A DNA stretch of 40,343 bases, taken from Mastigocoleus sp. MO_188.B34 (GTDB lineage Bacteria; Cyanobacteriota; Cyanobacteriia; Cyanobacteriales; Nostocaceae). How positions within the stretch are numbered: position 1 is the first letter of the stretch; each line of letters starts with the position of its first letter. The position numbers and the translations under genes were made by a program. The notes under the pieces were generated by a model, which worked only from the letters and a program-made list of their open reading frames with translations, searched no databases and was not told where the DNA came from. Positions 1-7,819 of the stretch are shown here, piece by piece. The stretch is taken from contig NZ_JASJDK010000059.1 in NCBI RefSeq assembly GCF_030065675.1, positions 1 through 40,343 on the forward strand, written 5' to 3'.

Positions 1-1259
1 TGAGCTTTATATTCAGAAATCATTTCTGAATTACTGAGTATGCTTTCATCTAAAACATTTGTAGCAAGAACAAAACGCCCAGCACTTTGAATACTGTTAT
101 TAATCGCAACTTCGTTTTTTGATAATGTTGCTTCTATTTGATAAAAACATTTTTGATTTTCAGTTCTACTAGACAACATCTTTTCACTAACTTGAATGTC
201 ATCCAAATTATGATATTTGAATTTTTTAGATAACTTTGATGCTGCTTTCATTGCATCCTCATAACAATTAAACTGTTCTCTTTGTAATTTTTTTAATTGT
301 GAACTAGCGCTAATTCCTGACTTTTGAATTCTTTTTTCTAATTGTCGTAGGTCAGATTTCTTCCTGGCTTCACTTTGAACTATCAACCATCTTTGTTTAA
401 CCGAGGCATAGCTACTTTCTTTCGCAACATACGAGTAACCATTTATTTGACTTTTGACTAATTCAGAATCATTTATATTTGCAACCAGTCTTTTTGCTTC
501 AGCCAGTGATAATGGTACACGAGATAACCATTTAATATCAGATAATAATTTTAAATTTGTAGCAGTATATAAAGCACTATCTGCTACCATCAAACTATCA
601 ATTTCTATTTGTTTTTTAAAATCAAGTAATATTTTTCCAAAACTGGCTGAATCGGCTTCATTCCCAGATGCAGTTTTGAAAAAAATTGGTATATCTCCAT
701 CTCCAGAACATATCAAATCAATAATAAATTGTTTTAAATCTGGTCTGTGGTCACGAGAGTAACCATATGTTATTTTAATTTCTTCTGGTTCTGTGCTTTT
801 TATTTCCGGTAAATTACCATTCAATTTTTTTTTATTATATTCACCATGGAGATGAAAAGATGAAGAATCTAGATGCTCAAATAGTAATGATACATCAAAT
901 GTTTTAACTGCATTTAATGAAATTGCTAAGAAAATATTACTTAATCCTTTACTGAATAATTTATCCATCGTCCTGCCCAATTTATCATCATTTAGATATT
1001 CAGGTTTTACTCCTTCTCCAATCAAATGTTCACAAGCTCGGTTCTCAAAAAAATTTGAAAACATATATAGTGGTGCAGAAACAAAGCCTAAACCATTTAA
1101 AATCATTGCTTTCACAACATGACCAGGACTAATTTTTTCGGAAATATCTTCTCCAACTAAGTTATTAACTATTTCAACTAAACCAATTGAATCAATAATT
1201 CCGGCGACTATTCCCAAATGGTCAATATTTTTAATTTCAATTTCTTCAAGAGTAGACAT
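1..1259 (-). CDS. IS1634-type transposase, C-terminus beyond window
   Basis: An open frame of 419 codons reads on the minus strand from an ATG at 1259 off the left edge. It begins MSTLEEIEIKNIDHLG, the DUF4277-like N-terminus typical of IS1634-family transposases. Further family marks are LDSSSFHLHGEY (first catalytic Asp), GYSRDHRPDLKQF, and MVADSALY (second Asp). The third catalytic residue, a Glu expected shortly after the last visible residues, falls outside the window. The frame is continuous through an A9 tract near 830, so no frameshift is visible. The product would catalyse DDE cut-and-paste transposition of its own element. I could not fix the terminal inverted repeat upstream of the start, so element boundaries are not given. 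Family assignment is by recognised motifs. Confidence 0.85.
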   Translation of the reverse strand, partial: MSTLEEIEIKNIDHLGIVAGIIDSIGLVEIVNNLVGEDISEKISPGHVVKAMILNGLGFVSAPLYMFSNFFENRACEHLIGEGVKPEYLNDDKLGRTMDKLFSKGLSNIFLAISLNAVKTFDVSLLFEHLDSSSFHLHGEYNKKKLNGNLPEIKSTEPEEIKITYGYSRDHRPDLKQFIIDLICSGDGDIPIFFKTASGNEADSASFGKILLDFKKQIEIDSLMVADSALYTATNLKLLSDIKWLSRVPLSLAEAKRLVANINDSELVKSQINGYSYVAKESSYASVKQRWLIVQSEARKKSDLRQLEKRIQKSGISASSQLKKLQREQFNCYEDAMKAASKLSKKFKYHNLDDIQVSEKMLSSRTENQKCFYQIEATLSKNEVAINNSIQSAGRFVLATNVLDESILSNSEMISEYKA

Positions 1260-1506
1260 AGCACCTGTAAAATAATGAATAAAAATACTTTGCTAGTATT
1301 TTCACACTTTCTGTGCCTGAAAACTTATTAAAATCTGTTCTTCCTATCAGAAAAATTAGACGTTCAAGTAAAACCTACAATACTGGCAAATCAATAAATA
1401 ATTACTGACTTTAATAGTAATATTTCTCATTTACCTTCAATAAATCTAAATTTTTGATAGTCTTTATGTACTATTATTGGCGTTAGCTAATTTTTGAGGC
1501 TGTGGG

Positions 1507-2709
1507 GTGCGGAATGTGGGATATAAGATGGGTGGATTGTTTGAAGGATTTCAAAATTGGTTGCACAAAAATCGTGAATTATTGCTTTCTGCGTTTCCCA
1601 ACAATGAAAAAGAAGACAAAGAAACAGAAGTATCACTAACAGAATTACCACTATCTTTAAAATCTAAGTTAGTCGCAGCGATTGAAAATTTACCCAGCAA
1701 TGATGCAGGATTGGAAGCTATTCATTCCAAATTGGATGAAGCTTTAGAAGAATGGCATGAAAATCCAAAAACTGCTGATAATTCCTTGATAATTTTAAGT
1801 TCACCTGTGACTACAGTCTCACGTATATTGACCAATAACTTAAATAATTGGGCTGCAAACTCTGAAATACCCCTGCGATATTTACAATTAAACGGAAGAC
1901 CAGCACAGAAAAATATCATTACCGAGCTACGGGAACAACTAGATCGGGAAGAAGCATTTACAGAAGCAAAACAACCAGAAATTGTTGTAATCCCAAACTT
2001 GAATTGGTGTTATCTACGTTGTTTTGAAGGTTTAGAAGGAATTGACTATATACAAGATGTACTGCTTCAAGATCGTACCCGGTTTTGGGTCATTGGTTCA
2101 GGTTTAGTTGGTTGGCAATATCTTAATTGTATTTCGAACTTTGAGGCTTATTGTGGTAATTCTCTAATATTGCCAGAACTTGAGGGCGAGCAACTAAAAA
2201 CCTGGTTACAACCTATTGTTGATGAGTTCGAAATCAGTTTTGCAGAACCGGACTTAGAGAATAACAATACTGTGAAACAACAGTATAAAGAACTTCAATA
2301 TAATCAAACAAAATATTTCAACCGGTTAGCATCTGTCAGTCAAGGAATTAGCAGTGTTGCAGTCCAAATATTTTTGCAATCAATTTGCTATGAGCCTGTA
2401 GAATCAAATACAGAAGAACATTCAGGTCTTTTGAGGGTGAAAACTCCCGAACTACCATCATTAAACCGTCTAGAGCAACATGACCTCTATGTTTTATATT
2501 CTCTTTTATTACATGGAGATTTAACTTTGTCTGCTTTAGCAGATAGTTTAGGAGATCCACAATCATCCATTAAGGGTCGGGTCAGGGTACTACAGCGTGT
2601 AGAATTAATCCAACAACAGGATGATACACTTAGTGTAAATACAATTCACTATCCCCGCCTCAAAAAAGAACTGGACAATAATAATTTTATTATTGATGAA
2701 TCTGACTAA
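1507..2709 (+). CDS. Degenerate AAA-like protein with C-terminal winged helix, coupled to MscS channel
   Basis: A 400-residue soluble protein without a confident family name. The GTG start at 1507 is supported by GAGG at 1496-1499, 7 bases upstream; an in-frame ATG lies at 1528. Residues about 90-240 have the strand order of an AAA/STAND core. SLIILSSPVTTVS (93-105) sits where a P-loop would be but lacks GK(S/T). EIVVIPNLNW (158-167) resembles a Walker B that has lost its acidic pair. FWVIGSGLVGW (193-203) looks like sensor 1, and LPELEGEQLKTWL (222-234) like the lid helix. Residues about 322-385 (QHDLYVLYSLLLHGDLT, then ALADSLGDPQSSIKGRVRVL) look like a winged helix-turn-helix. Its stop codon overlaps the start of the MscS gene (TAATG), which implies coupled translation and a shared role, perhaps osmotic sensing or channel control. 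Function is inference. Confidence 0.8.
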   Translation: MRNVGYKMGGLFEGFQNWLHKNRELLLSAFPNNEKEDKETEVSLTELPLSLKSKLVAAIENLPSNDAGLEAIHSKLDEALEEWHENPKTADNSLIILSSPVTTVSRILTNNLNNWAANSEIPLRYLQLNGRPAQKNIITELREQLDREEAFTEAKQPEIVVIPNLNWCYLRCFEGLEGIDYIQDVLLQDRTRFWVIGSGLVGWQYLNCISNFEAYCGNSLILPELEGEQLKTWLQPIVDEFEISFAEPDLENNNTVKQQYKELQYNQTKYFNRLASVSQGISSVAVQIFLQSICYEPVESNTEEHSGLLRVKTPELPSLNRLEQHDLYVLYSLLLHGDLTLSALADSLGDPQSSIKGRVRVLQRVELIQQQDDTLSVNTIHYPRLKKELDNNNFIIDESD

Positions 2710-3584
2710 TGTTAATCAATTTAATACTGTTTATATTAGCTCAATCTAATAATAACGTCGCAAAACAAACTGTAGAAAAAACCCAACAAGTAATTACTCA
2801 AATCACCACGGAAAAAATTGCTCAAGCATTAATAGCCTTAGCTCTTTCTTACATTTTAATTAAAGTAGTCGACCAATTAATTAACTGGTTATCAGAAAGA
2901 GTTGCTAAAGAATGGCGATTACAATTTAAACAGTTTATTCCTTTTACGAGAATGATGGTATTAACCATCACAGTCATATTTTTAATGAACTTGTTTTTGA
3001 ACTTGTCGCGAGATAACTTACTCGCAGTTACAGGGACAATTGCTGTAGCTTTGGGTTTTGCTTTTAAAGACTACGCCAGTTCAATTATTGCAGGTATCAT
3101 TGGTTTATTTGAAGCACCTTATCGTCTTGGCGATCGCATCCAATTAGGAGATAGCTACGGTGAAGTAATGACTTATGGTTTGAGGGGAATTCGTCTCAGG
3201 ACTCCAGAAGATAACATTGTTACTATTCCCCACAATAAGATTTGGACAGACCCGGTATCTAACGCCAACATGGGAGCATTAGAAGCTCAAGTAGTTACGG
3301 AATTTTTCCTACATCACTCGGTAGATGTTGAATTAGTAAAAAAAATACTTTACCGCGTCGCACATACAAGTAAATACACTCACTTAAAATTACCAATTTT
3401 AGTATGGGTAGAAGAAACGCCTTGGGGAACCCGCTTTCAACTCAAAAGTTATCCCCTTGATGCGAGGGATGAATTTATCTACAAAACAGATTTAACTACA
3501 AGAGCAAAACAAGTATTTGCTAAATATAATCTTCCCTATCCCCGTTATCTTAATCGAGAAGATGAAGAAAAATCTGGGGATTAG
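2709..3584 (+). CDS. MscS-family mechanosensitive ion channel
   Basis: A 291-residue membrane protein of the small-conductance mechanosensitive channel family, which opens on membrane tension to release solutes after hypo-osmotic shock. Three transmembrane helices are visible at about residues 38-58, 80-99 and 103-135. The third is the pore helix, rich in Gly and Ala (TGTIAVALGFAFKDYASSII), and leads into the conserved beta domain (YRLGDRIQLGDSYGEVMTYG, then TIPHNK). A cytoplasmic domain follows, as in the short bacterial MscS. The start codon overlaps the previous stop by one base, so it is likely translated from the same message as the AAA-like protein. Substrate and gating properties cannot be read from sequence. 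Confidence 0.9.
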   Translation: MLINLILFILAQSNNNVAKQTVEKTQQVITQITTEKIAQALIALALSYILIKVVDQLINWLSERVAKEWRLQFKQFIPFTRMMVLTITVIFLMNLFLNLSRDNLLAVTGTIAVALGFAFKDYASSIIAGIIGLFEAPYRLGDRIQLGDSYGEVMTYGLRGIRLRTPEDNIVTIPHNKIWTDPVSNANMGALEAQVVTEFFLHHSVDVELVKKILYRVAHTSKYTHLKLPILVWVEETPWGTRFQLKSYPLDARDEFIYKTDLTTRAKQVFAKYNLPYPRYLNREDEEKSGD

Positions 3585-3693
3585 GGATTGGCGATTGGTA
3601 ATTGGTAGTTGGTAATTGGTAGTTGGTAATTGGTAATTGGTTACTCTTTACTTTTTACTCATTACTTCTTACTTCTTACTTTTTACTTTTTAC
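3585..3693. repeat. Short tandem repeats between convergent genes
   Basis: The whole gap between the mscS-like gene and ubiD is low complexity. It holds a run of 7-bp-spaced ATTGGTA/GTTGGTA units (about 3590-3645), then a pyrimidine run of TTACTTTT/TTACTCA/TTACTTC units reaching the ubiD stop codon. This matches the short tandemly repeated repetitive (STRR) sequences known from heterocystous cyanobacteria. No separate terminator is visible. Confidence 0.8.
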
Positions 3694-5202
3694 TCATCTC
3701 ATATCGTACCCAAACAAATTGGGGTCAACCTCCTGCAAATCTAAATCATCTAAACCATACTCAGCCCATCTTCTTTCCACCATTTCCGCAACTTCCGGAT
3801 CGGACTCCAAAGGTGCACCCCAATCATGATCGGTTTCTGGAGGAATTTTGGTAGTCGCATCAATTCCCATCCGTCCCCCCAAACCAATTTTTTCACTGGC
3901 GAAATCTAAGGTATCAAAAGGAGTATCGGGCAAAATAAACACATCTCGGGTCGGGTCAACCTTGGAACTAATCGCCCAAACTACCTGACGCGGATCCCTA
4001 ATATTGATATTTTTATCGACCACAATCACAAATTTTGTGTAAGTAAACTGTGGTAAAGCACTCCAAAACGCCAAAGCAGCTCGTCGTGCTTGTCCCGGAT
4101 ATGCTTTATCAATGGAAATAATCGCCGCTTTGTAACTTAAAGCTTCCATTGGAAGGAAGAAATCAACAATTTCCGAAACCTGTTGGCGCAAAATCGGCGT
4201 ATAGATTCTGTTTAATGCGATCGCCATCATTGCTTCTTCTTTGGGGGGACGACCGCTAAAGGTGGTTAAATACACCGGGTCTTTGCGATGGGTCATACAT
4301 TGAAAACGAACCAGAGGCGAATCTTCCACCCCACCGTAATATCCCATATGGTCGCCAAAAGGACCATCAGGCAACACTTCTCCAGGAGTAATTGTTCCTT
4401 CTAAAACAAATTCAGAATCTGCTGGGACTTGCAAATCTACCGTTTTACATTTAGCTAGTTGAACTCCCGAACCACCGTAAAGACCAGCAAATAACCACTC
4501 TGATAAATCTACAGGAATTGGTGTCGCTGCAGCCATAATAATTAATGGATCCACACCCAGAGCGATCGCAACCTCTAATTTTTTGCCATTTTCAGCAGCT
4601 TTACGTAAATGTCTTGCACCACCCCGTACCGATAACCAATGTACGGTCATGGTATTTTTGGATTGGAGTTGTAAGCGATACACGCCCACATTTGGAGTAC
4701 CTGTCTCACAATCTTTAGTAATTACCAATCCCAAAGTAATAATTTTGCCCGCGTCGCCGGGATAAGGACGGATTAAGGGTAACTTATTTAAATCTAGATT
4801 ATCGCCTTGTATCACGACTTGTTGACAAGCCGGGAAAAAATCTCGTCCCGGTTTAGCTTTGACAACATCAAACAACACTTTACCAAAATCTATTGCTTGG
4901 GAAATCTTTTTCGGTGGCTTTGGTTGTTGTAACATCGCCAACTTTTTCCCCAAAGTTTCCAATTCTTGGGGATGTTTCATATTCATCGCCCAACATATCC
5001 TTTCCACCGTTCCCATTAAATTAACCGCGACAGGGAAATCAGCACCTTTAACATTTTCAAATAATAAACCTGGGCCACCTTTTTGCAGCATGCGGTTAGA
5101 AATTTCCGCAATTTCTAGTTCTGAATCAACCAAAGCCGAAATTCGCTTTAATTGTCCCTTTTCTTCCAGAATTTTAATAAATCCCCGTAAATCTCTTGCC
5201 AT
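3694..5202 (-). CDS. ubiD: UbiD-family prenylated-FMN decarboxylase
   Basis: A 502-residue protein close to the usual UbiD length (about 490-500). UbiD enzymes decarboxylate aromatic acids with prenylated FMN. In cyanobacteria the expected substrate is the 4-hydroxybenzoate-type precursor in plastoquinone synthesis (pathway role inferred). Family marks are ARDLRGFIKILEEKGQLKRI at the N-terminus, NVGVYRLQLQ (171-180) in the cofactor site, VRGGARHLRKAAE (192-204), and VLEGTITPGEVLPDGPFGDH (266-285) with the conserved acidic residues. The start MARDLRGF is the normal family N-terminus. No prenyltransferase (UbiX or UbiA) lies nearby. The gene ends directly against a pyrimidine-rich tandem repeat. 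Confidence 0.93.
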   Translation of the reverse strand: MARDLRGFIKILEEKGQLKRISALVDSELEIAEISNRMLQKGGPGLLFENVKGADFPVAVNLMGTVERICWAMNMKHPQELETLGKKLAMLQQPKPPKKISQAIDFGKVLFDVVKAKPGRDFFPACQQVVIQGDNLDLNKLPLIRPYPGDAGKIITLGLVITKDCETGTPNVGVYRLQLQSKNTMTVHWLSVRGGARHLRKAAENGKKLEVAIALGVDPLIIMAAATPIPVDLSEWLFAGLYGGSGVQLAKCKTVDLQVPADSEFVLEGTITPGEVLPDGPFGDHMGYYGGVEDSPLVRFQCMTHRKDPVYLTTFSGRPPKEEAMMAIALNRIYTPILRQQVSEIVDFFLPMEALSYKAAIISIDKAYPGQARRAALAFWSALPQFTYTKFVIVVDKNINIRDPRQVVWAISSKVDPTRDVFILPDTPFDTLDFASEKIGLGGRMGIDATTKIPPETDHDWGAPLESDPEVAEMVERRWAEYGLDDLDLQEVDPNLFGYDMR

Positions 5203-5276
5203 CGTTCCTATAAATTATAGATATTTAAGAAATGTAAAGCGCTGTTTTATATTTTATATGGGATTGGGTATTAGGG

Positions 5277-5327
5277 ATTGGCGATAGCACTGCGTGCCGC
5301 AAGGCGGCACGCAGTGCTATCGCCAAT
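5277..5327. repeat. Perfect 24-bp palindrome with 3-base loop
   Basis: Bases 5277-5300 and 5304-5327 are exact inverted complements around the loop AAG. The GC-rich inner stem reads GCACTGCGTGCCGC. The hairpin sits in the 214-bp gap between the divergent ubiD and ExbB/TolQ-type genes, so it is not a terminator for either. It is better explained as a small mobile palindrome (REP or MITE type). AT-rich sequence surrounds it, which makes it stand out in composition. Confidence 0.85.
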
Positions 5328-5425
5328 AACTTGTATTCAACTTAACTCCCAGATTCAAAATAATGAGTTATTCTACTGAAATAATAGACTGAATTTTCAC
5401 CCCATCAGCATTTAGCTTGATAACA

Positions 5426-6082
5426 ATGACCACATTCTTCCATACCTTTCGAGAAGGCGGTCTCATGATGTGGCCCCTGTTGGGTTTATCAGTTGTCACC
5501 TTCGCCTATGCTTTAGAACGTATTTGGTTCTGGTTAAGGTTAACAATCTGGGAAAAAAAGGTAGTGCAAGAAATTCTCAGGGCAGCGAAATTTGACCTAG
5601 AAAATGCAGAAGTAATTGCTTCTCGTGCCCAAAATTTGGCGGTAGGTCGTCTTTTGTTAGCTCCATTGAGGTTGAGGGAACCTTCCCCAGAAGGATTTCA
5701 CCACGCACTACAAGCAGCAAGAACGAAAGAGTTGACAGGTATGCGTCAGGGTGAAAAAGTATTAGAGATGGTCGCTGCTATTGCCCCATTATTAGGAATT
5801 TTAGGGACTATTGGCGGTTTATACGCAGTATTTGCTAATATGAAGAACGGTCAAGTAGATTCTGCCGATGTTAGTGCAGTAACTCTTGGTCTTAGTGAAG
5901 CCTTAATTACTTCTGCAACCGGAATTGGTATAGCTGTGATTGCTTTACTTTTCTTAAAATTATTTACCAATCTGCGATCGCAACAAATAGAGTTTTTCTC
6001 GAAGGTTGCTAGCGAATTGGAATTAACCTACTTACAAAATTGGTATGAATCTTCACGATATTTAGAATCACAATTTAAATAA
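5426..6082 (+). CDS. MotA/TolQ/ExbB proton-channel family protein
   Basis: A 218-residue inner-membrane protein. I chose the ATG at 5426; a TTG three codons upstream (5417) is also possible. Three transmembrane segments are visible at about 12-32, 112-137 and 155-180. The signature region EMVAAIAPLLGILGTIGGLY (114-133), followed by LGLSEALITSATGIGIAV (154-171), is typical of ExbB/TolQ subunits, which form a proton-conducting ring that drives a partner (ExbD/TolR) and a TonB- or TolA-like effector. No ExbD/TolR gene follows here; the gene ends in a terminator and then an IsrB element. Whether the partner is elsewhere, or was separated by the insertion, cannot be told. An HIP1 site lies at 5974. 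Confidence 0.9.
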   Translation: MTTFFHTFREGGLMMWPLLGLSVVTFAYALERIWFWLRLTIWEKKVVQEILRAAKFDLENAEVIASRAQNLAVGRLLLAPLRLREPSPEGFHHALQAARTKELTGMRQGEKVLEMVAAIAPLLGILGTIGGLYAVFANMKNGQVDSADVSAVTLGLSEALITSATGIGIAVIALLFLKLFTNLRSQQIEFFSKVASELELTYLQNWYESSRYLESQFK

Positions 6083-6143
6083 AATTTCAAATTGATGTAA
6101 ACAAGATTTAGAAATTTTCAGATTTTGGCTAGAGTAAAGTTCG

Positions 6144-6184
6144 CACAGGTAAACTTCGTAAAATGTTTATCTGTGTTTTTTTTT
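6144..6184 (+). terminator. Rho-independent terminator after ExbB/TolQ-type gene
   Basis: An 11-bp stem pairs 6144-6154 (CACAGGTAAAC) with 6165-6175 (GTTTATCTGTG) with one G-U pair and a 10-base loop, followed at once by nine T residues. It lies 61 bases after the stop codon of the upstream gene and separates that gene from the IsrB leader. Confidence 0.85.
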
Positions 6185-6310
6185 GCTGAAATTCAGCATC
6201 GGTTATGAAAGCTACGATTGGTTTTTCTGTATATCCCTTGTCGCTGCGGTATTATTTCAAATTAATTTATTTGAGGTCACCCTTAACAATTAAAATACAG
6301 GTTTGTAGCT

Positions 6311-6540
6311 TTAGTTGTGGGTGTGAAAAGTGGTCAATAACCCAGCACTAAAGTGACTGGGCTTGTAAGAAACAGTTCTTACTGAGAATTGACTAGGTTA
6401 CAAGCCGTTAACTGCTACGAACTTACAGATGCTTCCCCAGTCTGTATTATCTTCAAACCTAATTGTTTAGGTGCTGTGTTAAGGCAGGACATGTTGTTAA
6501 CGGTGACCGAGGGGACTAATAACTTTACACAGCAAGGATT
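6311..6540 (+). ncRNA. Candidate HEARO/omega RNA for IsrB
   Basis: The leader of isrB has no coding potential but is rich in nested stems on the plus strand. An imperfect hairpin spans 6341-6361 (CCCAG/CTGGG outer, CAC/GTG inner, TAAA loop, one bulged A). A 9-bp stem pairs 6360-6368 with 6398-6406 (GGCTTGTAA/TTACAAGCC). A 6-bp stem with a 4-base loop pairs 6457-6462 with 6467-6472. A terminal 8-bp stem pairs 6472-6479 with 6527-6534 (TGCTGTGT/ACACAGCA) and closes 12 bases before the start codon. IscB/IsrB nucleases are known to be preceded by such RNAs (HEARO, now omega RNA), which act as scaffold and guide. Exact ends are estimates; the 5' guide part would begin at the element edge. Confidence 0.6.
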
Positions 6541-6546
6541 ATCTCC

Positions 6547-7620
6547 ATGTTAAGAGTGCCAGTAATTGATAAAGACGGTAGAGTCTTAATGCCAACAAAA
6601 CCTACTAGAGCGCGACGTTGGCTCAAACAAGGCAAAGCAAAACTGTACAAAAACGATTTACAAGTATTTGCTATTCAAATAAATTTTGACCCTAGTGGGC
6701 GTAAAGAACAGAAAGTTGTAGCTGGAATAGATCCAGGCAAGCTTTTTACAGGGATTGCTGTACAATCAGCCAAATTTACTTTGTGGTTAGGGCACCTATA
6801 CTTACCATTCCAGAAAGTAAAAGACAGAATGGAAACACGGGCTATGATGCGTCGTAATAGAAGAAGTCGCAGAATTAACCGTAAACAATCCTATAATCAA
6901 CGCGCTCATAGACAAGCAAGATTTGACAACCGTCGTCAGAATAAAATTGCTCCTTCAATCAAAGCTAATCGCGACTTAGAAAAACGCGTTCTTGATGAAT
7001 TAGATAAATTGTTTCCATTTATTGATGTTGTTATTGAAAGCGTTCAAGCCAAAGGGAACAAAGCTTTTAGTCCTGTAATGGTTGGTCAAGAATGGCAAAT
7101 AGATCGATTACTCGACTCTTACGACGTTGAAACCATTGAAGGCTGGCAAACAGCACAAATAAGACGTGAATTAGGACTAGTTAAACAAAAACATTCAAAA
7201 TCAGATGCAGTCGTAGCCACTCATGCCGTAGATGGGATTGCTCTGGCTGCCAGTGAATTCATGAAGTATCAAATTACCTCAACTAATTCTAGGGGGTGGG
7301 TAGGTAGGGTTGATGTTACAGCTTGTCCATTGACTGTTATTCGGCGTCCTCCCATCAGCCGTCGCCAACTTCACTTATTGCAGTTTAGTAAGGGCGGCAA
7401 ACGTCGCAAGTATGGCGGAACTATTACTAGACATGGTTTCAGGAAAGGTGACTATGTTGAAGCGTTCCAAGGGACTAAGACATTTAGAGGCTGGGTGAGT
7501 GGTGACACCAAATCACAAGTTTCTGTTAGCAATACTGAATGGAAACGGCTAGGCCAGTTTTCTAAGAACAAAGTTCAATTACTTAAACGTTCTACGGGCT
7601 TAATTGTTCAAGGTGGTTAA
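6547..7620 (+). CDS. isrB: IsrB: RuvC-only RNA-guided nuclease of the IscB family
   Basis: A 357-residue protein with the IscB/IsrB domain order. The N-terminal PLMP-type segment (VLMPTKPTRARRWLKQGKAK, 13-32) comes first, then RuvC-I AGIDPGKLFTGIAV with Asp62. An Arg-rich bridge helix follows (RRNRRSRRINRKQ, 102-114; the RRXRR region), then RuvC-II FIDVVIESVQ with Glu164 and RuvC-III HSKSDAVVATHAVDGIALA with His226 and Asp229. Only about 60 residues separate RuvC-II and RuvC-III, so the HNH domain of IscB is absent, which defines IsrB. Known IsrB proteins are omega-RNA-guided DNA nickases. The C-terminal 120 residues (KGGKRRKYGGTITRHGFRKG, GWVSGDTKSQVSV) match the PAM/target-interacting region. 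All catalytic residues are present and the frame is intact. AAGGA at 6534-6538, 8 bases before the ATG, serves as ribosome site. Confidence 0.88.
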   Translation: MLRVPVIDKDGRVLMPTKPTRARRWLKQGKAKLYKNDLQVFAIQINFDPSGRKEQKVVAGIDPGKLFTGIAVQSAKFTLWLGHLYLPFQKVKDRMETRAMMRRNRRSRRINRKQSYNQRAHRQARFDNRRQNKIAPSIKANRDLEKRVLDELDKLFPFIDVVIESVQAKGNKAFSPVMVGQEWQIDRLLDSYDVETIEGWQTAQIRRELGLVKQKHSKSDAVVATHAVDGIALAASEFMKYQITSTNSRGWVGRVDVTACPLTVIRRPPISRRQLHLLQFSKGGKRRKYGGTITRHGFRKGDYVEAFQGTKTFRGWVSGDTKSQVSVSNTEWKRLGQFSKNKVQLLKRSTGLIVQGG

Positions 7621-7638
7621 AACCACCGGGGCGTTTTT
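7612..7638 (+). terminator. Terminator-like hairpin overlapping isrB stop
   Basis: GGTGGTT at 7612-7618 pairs with AACCACC at 7621-7627. The stem includes the stop codon and is followed by GGGGCG and five T residues. It is plausibly the transcription end of isrB, though the gap before the T run makes it weaker than the terminator at 6144. Confidence 0.5.
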
Positions 7639-7686
7639 GAGCACGCATGCTGCCCATGATAGGCTACGCCAGCTCTACGTTTACCT

Positions 7687-7707
7687 CCCAGCCATAAATG
7701 GACTGGG
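7687..7707 (+). repeat. Right-side hairpin matching the leader hairpin of isrB
   Basis: It has the same build as the hairpin at 6341-6361: outer stem CCCAG/CTGGG, 3-bp inner stem, TAAA loop, and one bulged A on the 3' side. The inner stem is CCA/TGG here and CAC/GTG there, so pairing is kept while the sequence differs. This fits a right-end hairpin of an IS200/IS605-like element or the remnant of a second omega-RNA copy. Confidence 0.6.
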
Positions 7708-7819
7708 TTTCCTTAGCGCAGCGTGTCCGTTAGCCCGCACCTGAGGGTGTTCAGCGTAGCTGCGTCAACAAACGGCTACGCCGCGTCTGTGCTTTAGCAT
7801 AAACTACCGAGAAATTTTT

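Larger units (their letters stand above)
6311..7707 (+). mobile_element. IsrB element (IS200/IS605-like, no TnpA)
   Basis: The element comprises the leader RNA, isrB and a downstream hairpin at 7687-7707 that mirrors the leader hairpin at 6341-6361. No Y1 transposase gene is present, so movement would need TnpA in trans. Outer edges are not defined by a visible target duplication, which this class does not make; the given limits are the outermost structured parts I can support. Confidence 0.45.

Noticed and set aside
454-762. Plus-strand 102-codon open frame
   Set aside because: Lies opposite the IS1634-type transposase and has no coding character; an antisense shadow.
825-840. A9/T9 tract in the transposase as programmed frameshift site
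   Set aside because: The conserved motifs on both sides are in the same frame, so no shift is needed.
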